DNA of 64,000 nucleotides from the NCBI GenBank assembly GCA_903825645.1, contig CAIKBL010000017.1, positions 1 to 64,000 on the forward strand, given 5' to 3'. The notes below the pieces were generated by a model that saw only the letters and a list, made by a program, of their open reading frames with translations, was not told where the DNA came from and ran no database searches. The stretch comes from an uncultured Pseudomonadota bacterium (GTDB lineage Bacteria; Pseudomonadota; Gammaproteobacteria; Ga0077536). Below are positions 32,895 to 42,849 of the stretch, piece by piece. Position 1 is the first letter of the stretch. Each line of letters starts with the position of its first letter. Made by a program: the position numbers and the translations under genes.

Positions 32895-35300
32895 TCAGTT
32901 CAGCACCGTAAATTGTGACAGATCGACATTCTCCCCCACCCACAAATCTTTGCGGGCCATGAACTTCGGGCGGACTACCCACACCATGAGCGGGAGAACG
33001 ACCAATGACAGCATCATGTTGATCAACATGATCGAGACCAGCAACATCCCCATGTCGGCCATGAACTTAAGTTCGGACAAGAAATACCAAGGGAGTATCC
33101 CCAGCAACATGATTGAGGCTGTGAAAAGAATGGCTTTGCCGGTGGTCGTAAGTGCATTCGCGATTGCCTGCTTCAGATCGCCGTCGCGAGCGGCATATTC
33201 CTCGCAAATCCGACTCAGCAAATAAATGCCGTAATCGATCCCAACACCGATACCCATGACCGACACAATCGTGGCATTGATGTCGAGCCCGATACCGAAA
33301 AGATACATCGCCGCACCCAGCATAAAATTAGACAGGTTAACGGGTACGAGCAGAATCAACCCAGCAACCATCGAGCGATAGGCGATAGTCGCGATCACCA
33401 TGATCGCGAGATTGACAAGTCCGACGATGTACCAATGGTAGCGGGCCACCACGTTATTCATGGCCTGCTGTAGGGCGACCAGTCCGGAGCCGAGCATGAC
33501 CCGAAATTCGGCGTGCTCCACCCCCACGGCAGCAACCGCGCGCCGTGCATTTGCAAGCGCGCCATCGATCGTTTCTTGTTTGTTGTCCCTGAACCAGGCG
33601 GAGATGGATGACGATCTGAATTCGAAATCGGAGACTCCGGCATAATTGTAAGGACTAGTACCAAACGTCGCGACAAACCCTGCGTGCGCCACGGCTTGAT
33701 CCGATAGGTCTAGCGGTAGCCATTTTGGATTACCCCCTGACATGAGCCGATAAACCTCCTGCATGTAATCCGTAAATGAGAGTGTCGCGCGCGGTGGCAT
33801 CACCTGATCCGCCTCCAGAGACCGTTGCAATTTTCGCGAAACATCGACGACCTCGGGGGTTCTAGCCACCCGGCGATCGGGAAGATGCTCTCGTGCTTGG
33901 AGCACGATTTCGAGCGTATTCATGCCGGGAAAGTGTGCATTAATCGCCCGGACTGCCGTGTTAAATTCAGAGTCGTACCATAGAAAATTACTACCCTCGA
34001 TAGGATTCCCAATCTTGAGCCGAGAATTCGTATAAATCGCGAGCACGCTGATCATGATCGTCGCGGCGAGGGTAAATCGAGCCGCGCGACCAACCGAGAT
34101 GCGTGACAAGAATCCGAGTATTTTATTCTCCAAAAGATGGATGCCAGATTCGGTTTTTTTGCCCCCAACAATTTCGCCAAGATTAGTCGGTTTAGGCAGG
34201 TAGGAGAGCAGAATCGACATCAGAAAAACGCCCGTCGGAATAATCCAAAGCGCCCAGAAACCGCAAAAAAAGGCATGGTTGACCATGGTCTTAATCGGTG
34301 TAATCGCAATAAAAACGATACCGAAGACGTCCGTCAAGATACCAAGGATCGATGGTGCCATCATGACAGCCATGGTGATTTCAGCCGCCTTACGCCGATC
34401 TTCCACCTTCAGGAGGATCTCGTAATAGCGCTCCGTGTACTGCACACAGTGCGAAAACGATCGCGCTACTAATAGGAGTGGCACGATCATCAATAACGGT
34501 TCGATCGGTCGACCCAGCCAACCGATGAAACCAAACCCCCATAACCCCGCGGTCAGTGCACACAGCACGGGCGCGATGACACCGGCGAGGTTACGCATGT
34601 AGAAAATCAGCGCGATCACCAAGGCGCCGACGGTGACCGCAAAAATTCCGTAGGTCTGCTTTTGAGATTGATAGACCCAACCGGTCAGGATGGGCTGCCC
34701 GGCGACGTAGACGTCGTGGTTAGCATCCCGCGCCCGTTGAACGAGCCCATTCACATAGGTAAATGCCTTCCCATAATCCACCATATCAAGAAACGCTATG
34801 TTAATTAACGTCGCCGTCTCATCTGCTGAAATGTAGAACGCACGGGCGCCAGGGGACATCAGCACATGCTGATGGAATTGCGCAACCTCGACGGGCGTTG
34901 CAGGGAGATGGTCGCCCATCAGGGGCTGTAGATCGATCCCGTCGTGAGTCGCTTCCGCATAGCGGAGTTTCTCGGTCGCAATGGAGATCAGCGTGTCGTG
35001 ATTAACGTATGGCGCGAGATCCAGATCTCGCGTCATCTGCCAGATTTTCCTCAGCGTATCAGGGTGGTAGATCGTGCCATGCTTACGCTTGACCATGATC
35101 GACACCGACATCGGATTACCGAAGGTTGGGTTAGCGTGATAAACCTGAACGAATGGGTCGTCCTGCGGCAACAAATCCTTGAAGATTGTTTTAATCTGGA
35201 CCCGAGGGAGGCCCGCCATAAATGCGAGTGTCAGGAGAATAAACAGGAGGCCGACACCGGCTCTCCGTTCCATGATCCATTTAGCAAAGATAAATCGCAC
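32895..35300 (-). CDS. RND/MMPL-family transporter
   Basis: The 801-residue inner-membrane protein starts at GTG 35300, which has GGAGAAG 7 nt upstream; the longer frame overlaps the divergent gene's leader and is rejected. It has an N-terminal membrane helix (AGVGLLFILLTLAFMAGL), a first periplasmic domain, six helices from about residue 220 (YGIFAVTVGALVIALIFYM...), a second helix at ILGFLSRISVGRAARFTLAATIMISVLAIY, a second periplasmic domain and six C-terminal helices, including VMGIGVGIDYGIYLLSR. This is the MMPL/HpnN-like topology. Family members export lipids, sterols or hopanoid-type molecules. The partner outer-membrane gene is not present here. Confidence 0.9.
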   Translation of the reverse strand: MRFIFAKWIMERRAGVGLLFILLTLAFMAGLPRVQIKTIFKDLLPQDDPFVQVYHANPTFGNPMSVSIMVKRKHGTIYHPDTLRKIWQMTRDLDLAPYVNHDTLISIATEKLRYAEATHDGIDLQPLMGDHLPATPVEVAQFHQHVLMSPGARAFYISADETATLINIAFLDMVDYGKAFTYVNGLVQRARDANHDVYVAGQPILTGWVYQSQKQTYGIFAVTVGALVIALIFYMRNLAGVIAPVLCALTAGLWGFGFIGWLGRPIEPLLMIVPLLLVARSFSHCVQYTERYYEILLKVEDRRKAAEITMAVMMAPSILGILTDVFGIVFIAITPIKTMVNHAFFCGFWALWIIPTGVFLMSILLSYLPKPTNLGEIVGGKKTESGIHLLENKILGFLSRISVGRAARFTLAATIMISVLAIYTNSRLKIGNPIEGSNFLWYDSEFNTAVRAINAHFPGMNTLEIVLQAREHLPDRRVARTPEVVDVSRKLQRSLEADQVMPPRATLSFTDYMQEVYRLMSGGNPKWLPLDLSDQAVAHAGFVATFGTSPYNYAGVSDFEFRSSSISAWFRDNKQETIDGALANARRAVAAVGVEHAEFRVMLGSGLVALQQAMNNVVARYHWYIVGLVNLAIMVIATIAYRSMVAGLILLVPVNLSNFMLGAAMYLFGIGLDINATIVSVMGIGVGIDYGIYLLSRICEEYAARDGDLKQAIANALTTTGKAILFTASIMLLGILPWYFLSELKFMADMGMLLVSIMLINMMLSLVVLPLMVWVVRPKFMARKDLWVGENVDLSQFTVLN

Positions 35301-35499
35301 GAGGGCTTCTCCATGACACGCAATATAAAACGAGTAACGATTGCGCCTCCTGCAACCTGGCTCCGTGTGGCGCACCCTAGTCTCGACTGTACGCAACGAT
35401 GAGACAAGGCCACCAGATGAAATAACTCCGGCCGGGAATATACGGATCGGGGAGCTCCCCGGCATACTGCAAATCCCAAAGCGACGGAGAGGTCTTCCT

Positions 35500-36480
35500 A
35501 TGCGTGCCATCGTAGTCAATCAGCCCGGTCCACCCGAGATGCTTGAGATACAGGAGCGGCCGCTCCCCGTGACGCGCTCAGGATGGGTCCGCATCCGCGT
35601 CCGAGCATTCGGGATAAACCGCTCCGAGCTGTTTACGCGACAGGGCCATTCGGGAGTCGCCGTTCAGTTTCCGCGAGTGTTGGGGATCGAATGTGTCGGT
35701 GAAGTGGACGACCCAGCGGATTCTCATCTGCGTCAAGGGCAAACCGTCGCTGCTGTTATGGGGGGAATGGGTCGCGATTTCGACGGCAGTTATGCCGAAT
35801 ACTGCCTCTTACCGCTGACGCAAATCATGCCCGTTAATACCCGGCTGTCTTGGCCAGAACTCGCGGCGCTGCCCGAAAGCTATCTGACTGCCTGGGGCTG
35901 TCTCGTCGACGCACTGCAAGTACGCGCGGGTCATTACGTCGTTATACGCGGTGGCAGCTCATCAGTCGGGATGGCCAGCATCGCACTGGCTCGAAATTTG
36001 GGTTGTATGGTCGCGGCGACGACCCGTAATCCGCAAAAATTCGACACGCTGAAGGCCGCAGGCGCTGACTACGTGATGCTGGACGGAGGTGAGATAGCGC
36101 TGCTGATTGAGCAGACATTCGGACGGGGTGCCGACCGGATCTTGGACCTGATCGGCACGGGTACACTGTGTGATTCCCTGCGGTCTGTCACCCGGCAGGG
36201 GGTCGTCTGCATGGCCGGCATGCTCGGCGGCCAATGGGCCTTCGAGCAATTTGAACCGGTCGTTGCCATTCCCTCGACGGTTAGACTGACCGCCTACACC
36301 ACCCACATCGTCACCGCCGCCAACTCGACTGCGCGGTTGCAATGGTTGGTCGAGCAGGCTGAAAACGGACGGATCCCGCTGAACATCGACCGGCAGTTCC
36401 TATTCGAGGACATCGTCAGTGCCCATGGCTACATGGAACATAACCTAGCATGCGGCAAATTGGTCGTCATGACGGCCTGA
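35500..36480 (+). CDS. MDR-family alcohol dehydrogenase / quinone oxidoreductase
   Basis: The 326-residue medium-chain dehydrogenase has the GroES-like domain (GWVRIRVRAFGINRSELFTRQGHSG, PRVLGIECVGEV) and the nucleotide-binding domain with VVIRGGSSSVGMASIALARNLG. The zinc-binding cysteines of true alcohol dehydrogenases are absent, so it is likely a zinc-independent quinone/enone reductase. ATG 35500 has GGAGAGG 8 nt upstream. It diverges from the RND transporter gene and is convergent with the BVMO gene that follows. Confidence 0.88.
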   Translation: MRAIVVNQPGPPEMLEIQERPLPVTRSGWVRIRVRAFGINRSELFTRQGHSGVAVQFPRVLGIECVGEVDDPADSHLRQGQTVAAVMGGMGRDFDGSYAEYCLLPLTQIMPVNTRLSWPELAALPESYLTAWGCLVDALQVRAGHYVVIRGGSSSVGMASIALARNLGCMVAATTRNPQKFDTLKAAGADYVMLDGGEIALLIEQTFGRGADRILDLIGTGTLCDSLRSVTRQGVVCMAGMLGGQWAFEQFEPVVAIPSTVRLTAYTTHIVTAANSTARLQWLVEQAENGRIPLNIDRQFLFEDIVSAHGYMEHNLACGKLVVMTA

Positions 36481-36489
36481 TCCGACCGC

Positions 36490-37956
36490 TCAGGCGGTCG
36501 CACGGACGGCTTCGAAAACCTCCCCGTCCGGATGCACCGTGCGCGCGCAGAATTCGTCGATGGTATGGGGCCACTGCGTGACCATCCGACCAGACGAGAC
36601 GCTGTAGTAGTTTCCGCAGTTAGCCTGCCACACGGCGACCTCCCGGATTTCGCGCTGCATGGCATCATTGTATTGGGTCTCGACCTCGGGGCGCACATCG
36701 ATAGAGGCGAGCCGTTCGCGCTCCATGCGCCTGATCTGGCGCACAATGTAATCGATCTGAATTTCCAGCATGGAGATGATGGAACCATTATTGGTATTGG
36801 GTCCATAGAGCATGAACAGGTTAGGGAAACCACTGGTCACAATCCCGAGATAGGCTTGTGCGCCGTCGCTCCAGGCGTCCTCCAGACGACGCCCATGACG
36901 ACCCGTCACCTCAATGGCGGACAGATACTGTGTGACCTTGAAACCGGTCGCGATGATCACGGTATCTACCTTGCGCTCGATACCGTCCGTGGTCAGTACC
37001 CCTTCCGGCGTCAGCTCCGCGATTTTCTCGGTCACGAGTTCGACGTGAGGTAAATTGAATACGGGGTAATAGAGGTTCGAGAAAAGTGGCCGCTTGCAGC
37101 CAAACGGATGCGTGGGCTTGAGTTTGGCACGCGTCGTGGGATCCTGAACCACATCCAGATTAGTCAGCGACGCGGCTTCATACTCGACTTGCTTAGCGGG
37201 ATCGCTGAACAGAATGAACTCATTCAGATCCTTGTAAATCTGCGCACGTGATTCGTGGATAGCATTAGGATCGTCACGCAGATGCGCGAGCTGCGCTGGC
37301 GTGTAGGGCGTATCCTCCTTCGGCGCCACCCAATTAGCCGTGCGCTGGAAAATGTGTAGTTGGCTGGTTTTATGTGCGATTTCCGGTATGAATTGCACTG
37401 CACTGGCTGCATTGCCGATCACAGCAACTTTCCGACCGGTCAGATCGTGCGCGCGATTCCAACGCGCAGAATGAAAAAAAGTCCCACCGAAGGTGTCGAG
37501 ACCCGGAAAATCCGGCCAAGCGAGTTCATTAAACATGCCCATACCACTGATGAGGATCGGGGCACGAAAAATCTGCCCATTGGCGGTCTCCACCTGCCAG
37601 CGCGACTCATCCTCTTGCCAGTGTGCGGCACGCACCGAATGCCCGAAACGAATGAACGGCAGGATCCCGTATTTCTCGGCACAATGTTCCAGATAGGTCA
37701 GAATCTCGGCTTGACCGGCAAACGGCCGCGACCAGTCAGCCTTCAATTCGAAGGAGAACGAATACAAATGTGATTTGACATCGCACTCGGCGCCCGGGTA
37801 GCGGTTGTGCCACCAAGTTCCGCCCACACCAGCCGCCTTCTCGAGGATAACGAAGTCCTCGATGCCCGCTTCGCGTAACTTGATGCCGGTGCACAATCCG
37901 CCAGGTCCGGCACCGATAACAAGGATCCGCGTATCCGTGATCTGGGCTGTATTCAT
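36490..37956 (-). CDS. Baeyer-Villiger-type FAD-dependent monooxygenase
   Basis: The 488-residue protein starts at ATG 37956; the longer frame upstream is not family-like. It has ILVIGAGPGGLCTGIKL, GGTWWHNRYPGAECDV, the BVMO motif FGGTFFHSARWN, KVAVIGNAASAVQFIPEI and LFMLYGPNTNNGSI. It is clearly paralogous to the 22680-24140 protein over its whole length. Substrates of this branch are ketones, often cyclic or steroid-like. It is convergent with the alcohol dehydrogenase gene and diverges from the MATE exporter gene. The ketone it uses could come from such an alcohol dehydrogenase, which is inference. Confidence 0.92.
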   Translation of the reverse strand: MNTAQITDTRILVIGAGPGGLCTGIKLREAGIEDFVILEKAAGVGGTWWHNRYPGAECDVKSHLYSFSFELKADWSRPFAGQAEILTYLEHCAEKYGILPFIRFGHSVRAAHWQEDESRWQVETANGQIFRAPILISGMGMFNELAWPDFPGLDTFGGTFFHSARWNRAHDLTGRKVAVIGNAASAVQFIPEIAHKTSQLHIFQRTANWVAPKEDTPYTPAQLAHLRDDPNAIHESRAQIYKDLNEFILFSDPAKQVEYEAASLTNLDVVQDPTTRAKLKPTHPFGCKRPLFSNLYYPVFNLPHVELVTEKIAELTPEGVLTTDGIERKVDTVIIATGFKVTQYLSAIEVTGRHGRRLEDAWSDGAQAYLGIVTSGFPNLFMLYGPNTNNGSIISMLEIQIDYIVRQIRRMERERLASIDVRPEVETQYNDAMQREIREVAVWQANCGNYYSVSSGRMVTQWPHTIDEFCARTVHPDGEVFEAVRATA

Positions 37957-38050
37957 CGCTGCCTGTGCTCCGTTACGAATGAAATGGTTAATTATCTTAC
38001 CACGGGCCGCGCCTGGGACTTGAGGGCGGTCCAGCGTCAAACGGAGTACT

Positions 38051-39433
38051 ATGCTCGCCGCACGCACGGACCTCCTCATGACAGCATCGCATCCAGCCCT
38101 AAAAGTCCTATTAAGCCTCGCCTGGCCTGTCATTATCGCTCGCTCCACGCAGGTAGTCGTCAATATGACCGACGCCGTCATGGTCGCGCACCTCGGGGAA
38201 AATGCACTCGCGGCCACGACAACCGGAGGTCTTAATGCGTACGCGGGTTTTATTTTTCCCATGGGAATTACATTCGTAATTTCGAGCTTCAGCGCGCAAC
38301 TTTTTGGACGTCTCGACGTTGGGGGTGCCCGTCGCTTCGGCTGGTATGGTCTGGGATTGGGACTCATCTCACAAATCGTCATGCTGATCAGCCTCCCCGC
38401 ACTACCGTGGTTGATCAGCGGATTCGATTATTCGCCCCCGGTCCGCACATTGATGGAGAGTTATCTAACGATCCGGCTGCTCTCCACGGGTGCTGCCGTC
38501 GGGATCGAAGCACTCGGGAACTATTATGGTGGGATTGGAAATACCCGGATCGGTATGCGGGTGAATATATCTGCCATGTTGCTCAACATCTTGCTCAACT
38601 GGTTATTGATCGACGGACATGGTGGTTTTCCAGCGCTCGGCGTCGCCGGCTCAGCATGGGCAAGCGTCATCGCCACAAGCCTTGCCTGTGGGGTATTTGT
38701 CGCAATATTCCTGTGGCAGGGCCGCTATCACGGATGGCCGCTCCTCCGGTGGGACGAATTAGGGCGTTTACTTCGATTCGGCATCCCTGCTGGACTTAAC
38801 TGGTCCTTCGAATTTTTCGCATTTATCGCTTTCATCAATGTTGTCGTCGCCAGCCTCGGCACCGTCAGCCTCGCAGCCATGATGGCGGTTATGCAACTCA
38901 ACTCATTTTCTTTTATGCCCGCGTTCGGCTTGGGTTCGGCCGGAGCGATTCTAATCGGGCACGCGATCGGTGGACGCCGTCAGGCAGAAGTACCCGGCAT
39001 CCTGCTGCTGACTTTTCTAGTCACAGCGGCGTGGATGGGTTTGGTCGGCCTAGCTTACGTGCTCATGCCTGAATTGCTGCTGCATCCCTTTGTCCCCGCC
39101 GGCACCCAAGGCTCAAAATTCCTCGTGATCGGCAAGCATATGTTGGTGTTCTCAGCGCTTTGGCAATTATTCGACGCGGCGGGGATCACACTCAGCGAAG
39201 CACTACGAGCGGCAGGCGATACCACCTTTAGCATGTGGGTGCGGGGGATCCTCGCATGGTTGGTTTTCCTCCCCGGAAGCTGGATCAGCGTCCACTATTT
39301 TGGCGGTGCGGAGCGCAGTGCAGTCGCTTGGCTTCTGGTTTACCTTGGCGCACTTGCCGGCGTCTTCTACTGGCGATTTCAGAGTGGCGCATGGCGGCAT
39401 ATCGAACTCGTGGCAGGTGCACCGATTCACTGA
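38051..39433 (+). CDS. MATE-family efflux transporter
   Basis: The 460-residue protein has twelve predicted membrane helices in two halves and the MATE pattern: LLSLAWPVIIARSTQVVVNMTDAVMVAHLGENALAA near the N-terminus, and the mirrored FEFFAFIAFINVVVASLGTVSLAAMMAVMQLNSFSFMPAFGLGSAGAILIGHAIGG in the second half. It exports cationic or hydrophobic compounds in exchange for sodium or protons. ATG 38051 follows ACGGAGT; an internal ATG 27 nt later is an alternative. It diverges from the BVMO gene and is convergent with the mandelate-racemase homologue. Confidence 0.92.
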   Translation: MLAARTDLLMTASHPALKVLLSLAWPVIIARSTQVVVNMTDAVMVAHLGENALAATTTGGLNAYAGFIFPMGITFVISSFSAQLFGRLDVGGARRFGWYGLGLGLISQIVMLISLPALPWLISGFDYSPPVRTLMESYLTIRLLSTGAAVGIEALGNYYGGIGNTRIGMRVNISAMLLNILLNWLLIDGHGGFPALGVAGSAWASVIATSLACGVFVAIFLWQGRYHGWPLLRWDELGRLLRFGIPAGLNWSFEFFAFIAFINVVVASLGTVSLAAMMAVMQLNSFSFMPAFGLGSAGAILIGHAIGGRRQAEVPGILLLTFLVTAAWMGLVGLAYVLMPELLLHPFVPAGTQGSKFLVIGKHMLVFSALWQLFDAAGITLSEALRAAGDTTFSMWVRGILAWLVFLPGSWISVHYFGGAERSAVAWLLVYLGALAGVFYWRFQSGAWRHIELVAGAPIH

Positions 39434-39499
39434 GTGCCTCGCGGAAGACGCCAATCAGCACAGCGACTTCGGCCACGGTCACCCCTATACGTATACTTG

Positions 39500-40585
39500 T
39501 CAGATCACCTGATAACGTTTCACTGCGGCAGCATCCCAGACGAGTCCATTGCCGGCCCTCACAGGCAACACGGCGAATCCATTCTCAAAGGCCATGGGCT
39601 CCGAGAGCACCGGCGCCGCAAGATCCATCACTTCGAGATAATCGGCGGTCGGGGCGATCGTCATGAGATGCGCGGAGATCTCATGGAAAAGGTGGGTCGA
39701 GATGGGCACCCCCCGGGATTGTGCGAGGGTAGCTGCGCCCCGCCAAGCCGAGACACCACCAATTTTCATCAAATCAGGCATCGCGAGATCACTGGCGTGT
39801 GCGTCGAGCGCTTTCGTCATTTCAGCAAGTCCGAACCAATTCTCACCGATCTGGATAGGCGTGGTGATCTGTGCCGCAATCTCTGCGTGCCCCGCGTAAT
39901 CCTCCTGCAGCGTAGGCTCTTCTATCCAGGTGAGTCCGAGCTCATCAAGCGCCACGCATCGACGTATCGCCTCTGGGACGCTCAGTGACTGGTTGTAATC
40001 CACCATCAAATCCGGACCTGAGCCCAGCACCTCGCGCATCGCTCGTACGACGCGCAGATCTTCCTCAAGTGTCGGATAACCCAGCTTGATTTTGACCGCC
40101 CGAAACCCCTGACGTAGTGCGGCAGTCACTCGATGCTGACCAAGTTCAATGCCATCCAAACCGAGACTGGCATAAGCCCGTATCGGTTTAGGCTGACCAC
40201 CTAGAACCTGGTAAAGCGGCATACCCGCGGTCTGGGCAAGCACATCCCAAGCAGCCATCTCCAGTCCGGCAATAGCCATCCCCAAAAGACCTGCAGTCCC
40301 GAGAAGTCTGAATCTCGCACCGAGCGTTTGCACGAGACCCTCCGGTGTCACAACGGCACCGACAAGCTCCGTGCTTAGCGATGCCAACATCTGCACTATC
40401 GGGCCCAGCGCCGGCGGCGTATACACGAAAAGATAGGCGCGTCCCGTAAAACCGCTATCCGTCTCCAGATCAATCAACACTAAAGGGCTCGCTGCAATAA
40501 TACCGCTCGCAGTGGTAAGGGGCGTTTGCAGCGGCGAGAGCACAGGCGTTGCCTTGATGGCGCGTAGGCGTGGAAGGAAGCTCAT
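39500..40585 (-). CDS. mdlA: Mandelate racemase homologue (enolase superfamily)
   Basis: The 361-residue protein keeps every catalytic residue of Pseudomonas putida mandelate racemase with a constant offset of one: Lys165 and Lys167 (VKIKLGYP, the KxK motif), Asp196 (MVDYNQSL), Glu222 (WIEEPTLQ), Glu248 (IGENW), Asp271 (MPDLMKIGGV) and His298 (STHLFHEISAHL). The segments YNQSL, WIEEPTLQ and LMKIGG are near identical to that enzyme as I recall it. It should racemise 2-hydroxy acids such as mandelate. None of mdlB, mdlC or mdlD is in the window. ATG 40585 begins the family homology. The gene is convergent with the MATE gene. Confidence 0.85.
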   Translation of the reverse strand: MSFLPRLRAIKATPVLSPLQTPLTTASGIIAASPLVLIDLETDSGFTGRAYLFVYTPPALGPIVQMLASLSTELVGAVVTPEGLVQTLGARFRLLGTAGLLGMAIAGLEMAAWDVLAQTAGMPLYQVLGGQPKPIRAYASLGLDGIELGQHRVTAALRQGFRAVKIKLGYPTLEEDLRVVRAMREVLGSGPDLMVDYNQSLSVPEAIRRCVALDELGLTWIEEPTLQEDYAGHAEIAAQITTPIQIGENWFGLAEMTKALDAHASDLAMPDLMKIGGVSAWRGAATLAQSRGVPISTHLFHEISAHLMTIAPTADYLEVMDLAAPVLSEPMAFENGFAVLPVRAGNGLVWDAAAVKRYQVI

Positions 40586-40740
40586 GATGGTCGAAGTCTC
40601 GTCAGAGGAGTTTTGCACACTAACAGGCGAACGTCGTGTGCGCAAAACGCCTGGGCCACCAACAGATGTCGCTCATTTGAGCGACGGAAAAGCCTCCACG
40701 GCTATCGCGGCAACATACCGAACCGTGGTCCAATACGCAC

Positions 40741-40956
40741 ATGCTAGATCCCTACACTGAAAATAGACTGACCGAGATGGAGGTCAAGATGGCATTCGCC
40801 ACCGATCTCATCGATCATCTGAACACCATCGTCATTCAACAGCAACACCAACTAGAGCGTCTCAGTCGCGAGTTGACACGCATCAAGGCACAAGCCGCTG
40901 CTGGTGGCCCGATAGCGTCAGGCGATCCGGCAATCGAGGTCCCGCCCCATTACTGA
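40741..40956 (+). CDS. slyX: SlyX family protein
   Basis: The 71-residue protein has the SlyX pattern: an N-terminal acidic helix (ENRLTEMEVKMAFATDLIDHLNTIVIQQQHQLERLSRELTRIK), which is a coiled coil, and the short C-terminal 'PPHY' ending shared with E. coli SlyX. Its function is unknown in E. coli, where it lies next to slyD. No strong ribosome-binding site precedes the ATG. Its 3' end overlaps by 7 nt the convergent gene downstream. Confidence 0.88.
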   Translation: MLDPYTENRLTEMEVKMAFATDLIDHLNTIVIQQQHQLERLSRELTRIKAQAAAGGPIASGDPAIEVPPHY

Positions 40957-41267
40957 CGAAAACTAGTGGTCGCCGACCGGAACTGCCGTGCCAGCAGTTG
41001 CAATTTTCCGGCGGCAGCGCCATGGGCCAGCGCGGCATATCGACTCAGGACTTCGCACGCGCCGTGGGGATCTGCACAGAGCGCCAGTTCGCGCGCACAT
41101 TTTCGCAGATGTGCTGCATGCGACGCGGTCTGCCCGCCCCACCCGCCCGGCAGCCGTTTGGATTCCGCCGCTTGGGCCCACGTTTCGAGCAGCGCGACTG
41201 CCTCTGTCGGGGTATTGACGGATAAAACAGCATCCAACGGGATAGCAGAGCCGAATGATGTCGTCAC
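40950..41267 (-). CDS. Hypothetical protein (105 aa), convergent with slyX
   Basis: The product starts from GTG 41267, with AAGGA eight nt upstream, which supports a real gene. The sequence (TPTEAVALLETWAQAAESKRLPGGWGGQTASHAAHLRKCARELALCADPHGACEVLSRYAALAHGAAAGKLQLLARQF) is helical and alanine-rich with Cys and His residues, but I recognise no family. It overlaps the end of slyX tail to tail. I call it a conserved-looking hypothetical; the frame could still be fortuitous. Confidence 0.45.
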   Translation of the reverse strand: MTTSFGSAIPLDAVLSVNTPTEAVALLETWAQAAESKRLPGGWGGQTASHAAHLRKCARELALCADPHGACEVLSRYAALAHGAAAGKLQLLARQFRSATTSFRQ

Positions 41268-41545
41268 CGGTTTAGTCCTTATGTCGAAGGTGTAGATGAG
41301 TGCCTGTCCCGCGTATACGCGAAACCATTTTAAAGATATTCTAAGCCTAGATCAGCCCGTTTCTGCTCCGTCAGGACGCAGATCCAAGATAATCCCGTAT
41401 CGAGGAGCCGCGGCCGAGTCCGCGTCCGCGTCCGTACCGCTAGACAGGCGGCATTGCGCCACACAATCCGGCCCGTCCGGCGTCGTGATCTCCTCAACAG
41501 AGTGTGGCACGATGAGTCGCATCATTTATTCAACGACGAGCCACT

Positions 41546-42703
41546 ATGCATTCGCCTGTGACTGCCGCCATCAATAGCAAGGAAATCACGACTGCCGGGG
41601 GGCTGCGCATCGGCGTCGCGCAGCTCAATGCGGAGAAAACTCTGAACGCCCTGACGCTCGAGATGATCGATCTGCTGAGCGCGCAGATGACGACATGGGC
41701 AAAGGATCCAGAAATTGCGTTCGTGATCTTGGAGGGAGCCGGCGAACGCGCCTTTTGTGCCGGGGCCGATTTGCATCGGATGCATCAATCGGCAGTGACA
41801 CACCGCGCCTCGCCCGCTCGCGATGATTTGCGCGGAAACACCTATGCACTTGAGTTTTTCTCTCGCGAATATCGTTTGGACTACTTCATTCATACGTTCC
41901 CTAAGCCAGTCCTCGCTTGGGGGCATGGCGTGATCATGGGGGGCGGGATGGGTCTCATGGCGGGGGCCAGTCATCGGGTGGTGACCGAACAAGTTCGTAT
42001 CGCGATGCCTGAAATTAATATTGGTCTGTATGCGGATGTCGGCGGTAGCTGGTTTCTGAATCGAGCACCCGGCAACACCGGGATCTTCCTCGCCCTAACG
42101 GCGGCGCAGCTTGGGTCCAGTGATGCGATCTTCGCGGGTCTCGCCGACTACACCATCGCGCATACCCAAAAGACGGCCGTCATGGCGAGACTGATCGCTC
42201 ACCCTTGGGAACAAGACGCGGTCCGCAGTGCTGACGAACTCACCCAATTATTGCAGACGTTCGAAGAAGCGAACCTACCTTCGGGCCCACTCCGGCAGAA
42301 TTTCGACTGTATTCACCGCCTTTGTCGGCATCAAGATCCTGCAGAGCTGGTTGCCGCTATCCTCGCCTATCGACATGATGATCCGTGGTTAGAACGTGCC
42401 GCCGCGACCCTGCGTGCCGGATCCCCGACCACGGCTGCATTATCGATCGCGCTCCAGCGCCGGTTACGCGTCAGTTCCCTTGCCGCAGTATTTCGTGCCG
42501 AGCTGGTCGCCTCGCTCGCCTGTGCGGCTCGACCTGATTTAACGGAAGGGATCCGTGCGCTCCTGATTGATAAGGACAAAAACCCACGTTGGGCACCCGC
42601 CTCAATCGAAGCTGTCACCGCAGCTTGGATCGATGGGTTCTTCATAAGCCCTTGGACTGCGTCGGAACATCCGTTGGCCGATCTGGGGAACAATGCCGAC
42701 TGA
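41546..42703 (+). CDS. Enoyl-CoA hydratase/isomerase-family protein, 3-hydroxyisobutyryl-CoA hydrolase-like
   Basis: The 385-residue crotonase-fold protein is longer than enoyl-CoA hydratases (about 260) and fits the HIBCH size. It has the CoA/oxyanion region FCAGADLHRMHQS, HGVIMGGGMGLMAGASHRVVTEQVRIAMPEINIGLYADVGGSWFLNRAPG (HIBCH-type VGGS-FL), and the C-terminal LLIDKDKNPRWAPASIE. HIBCH hydrolyses 3-hydroxyisobutyryl-CoA in valine breakdown; bacterial relatives also act on other 3-hydroxyacyl-CoAs. It lies about 280 nt after the hypothetical gene, with an SDR remnant downstream. Confidence 0.85.
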   Translation: MHSPVTAAINSKEITTAGGLRIGVAQLNAEKTLNALTLEMIDLLSAQMTTWAKDPEIAFVILEGAGERAFCAGADLHRMHQSAVTHRASPARDDLRGNTYALEFFSREYRLDYFIHTFPKPVLAWGHGVIMGGGMGLMAGASHRVVTEQVRIAMPEINIGLYADVGGSWFLNRAPGNTGIFLALTAAQLGSSDAIFAGLADYTIAHTQKTAVMARLIAHPWEQDAVRSADELTQLLQTFEEANLPSGPLRQNFDCIHRLCRHQDPAELVAAILAYRHDDPWLERAAATLRAGSPTTAALSIALQRRLRVSSLAAVFRAELVASLACAARPDLTEGIRALLIDKDKNPRWAPASIEAVTAAWIDGFFISPWTASEHPLADLGNNAD

Positions 42704-42849
42704 GTAGCGGATCGATCGATGCGGGACGCCAGTTGAAACAGGGGCTTGGCAGATGCGCGAAATCAATGCCGTCTGTGCAGACGCATCGAAAGCGGGAAGC
42801 GGTCCCCGCCCAATGTCCGTGCTCAATATAGAGGACAACGTGTAATTCG

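Noticed and set aside
32524-33225. 233-codon plus-strand frame
   Set aside because: Overlaps the glycine-zipper lipoprotein in another frame and then runs antisense to the RND transporter.
36532-37053. 173-codon plus-strand frame
   Set aside because: Antisense shadow of the BVMO gene.
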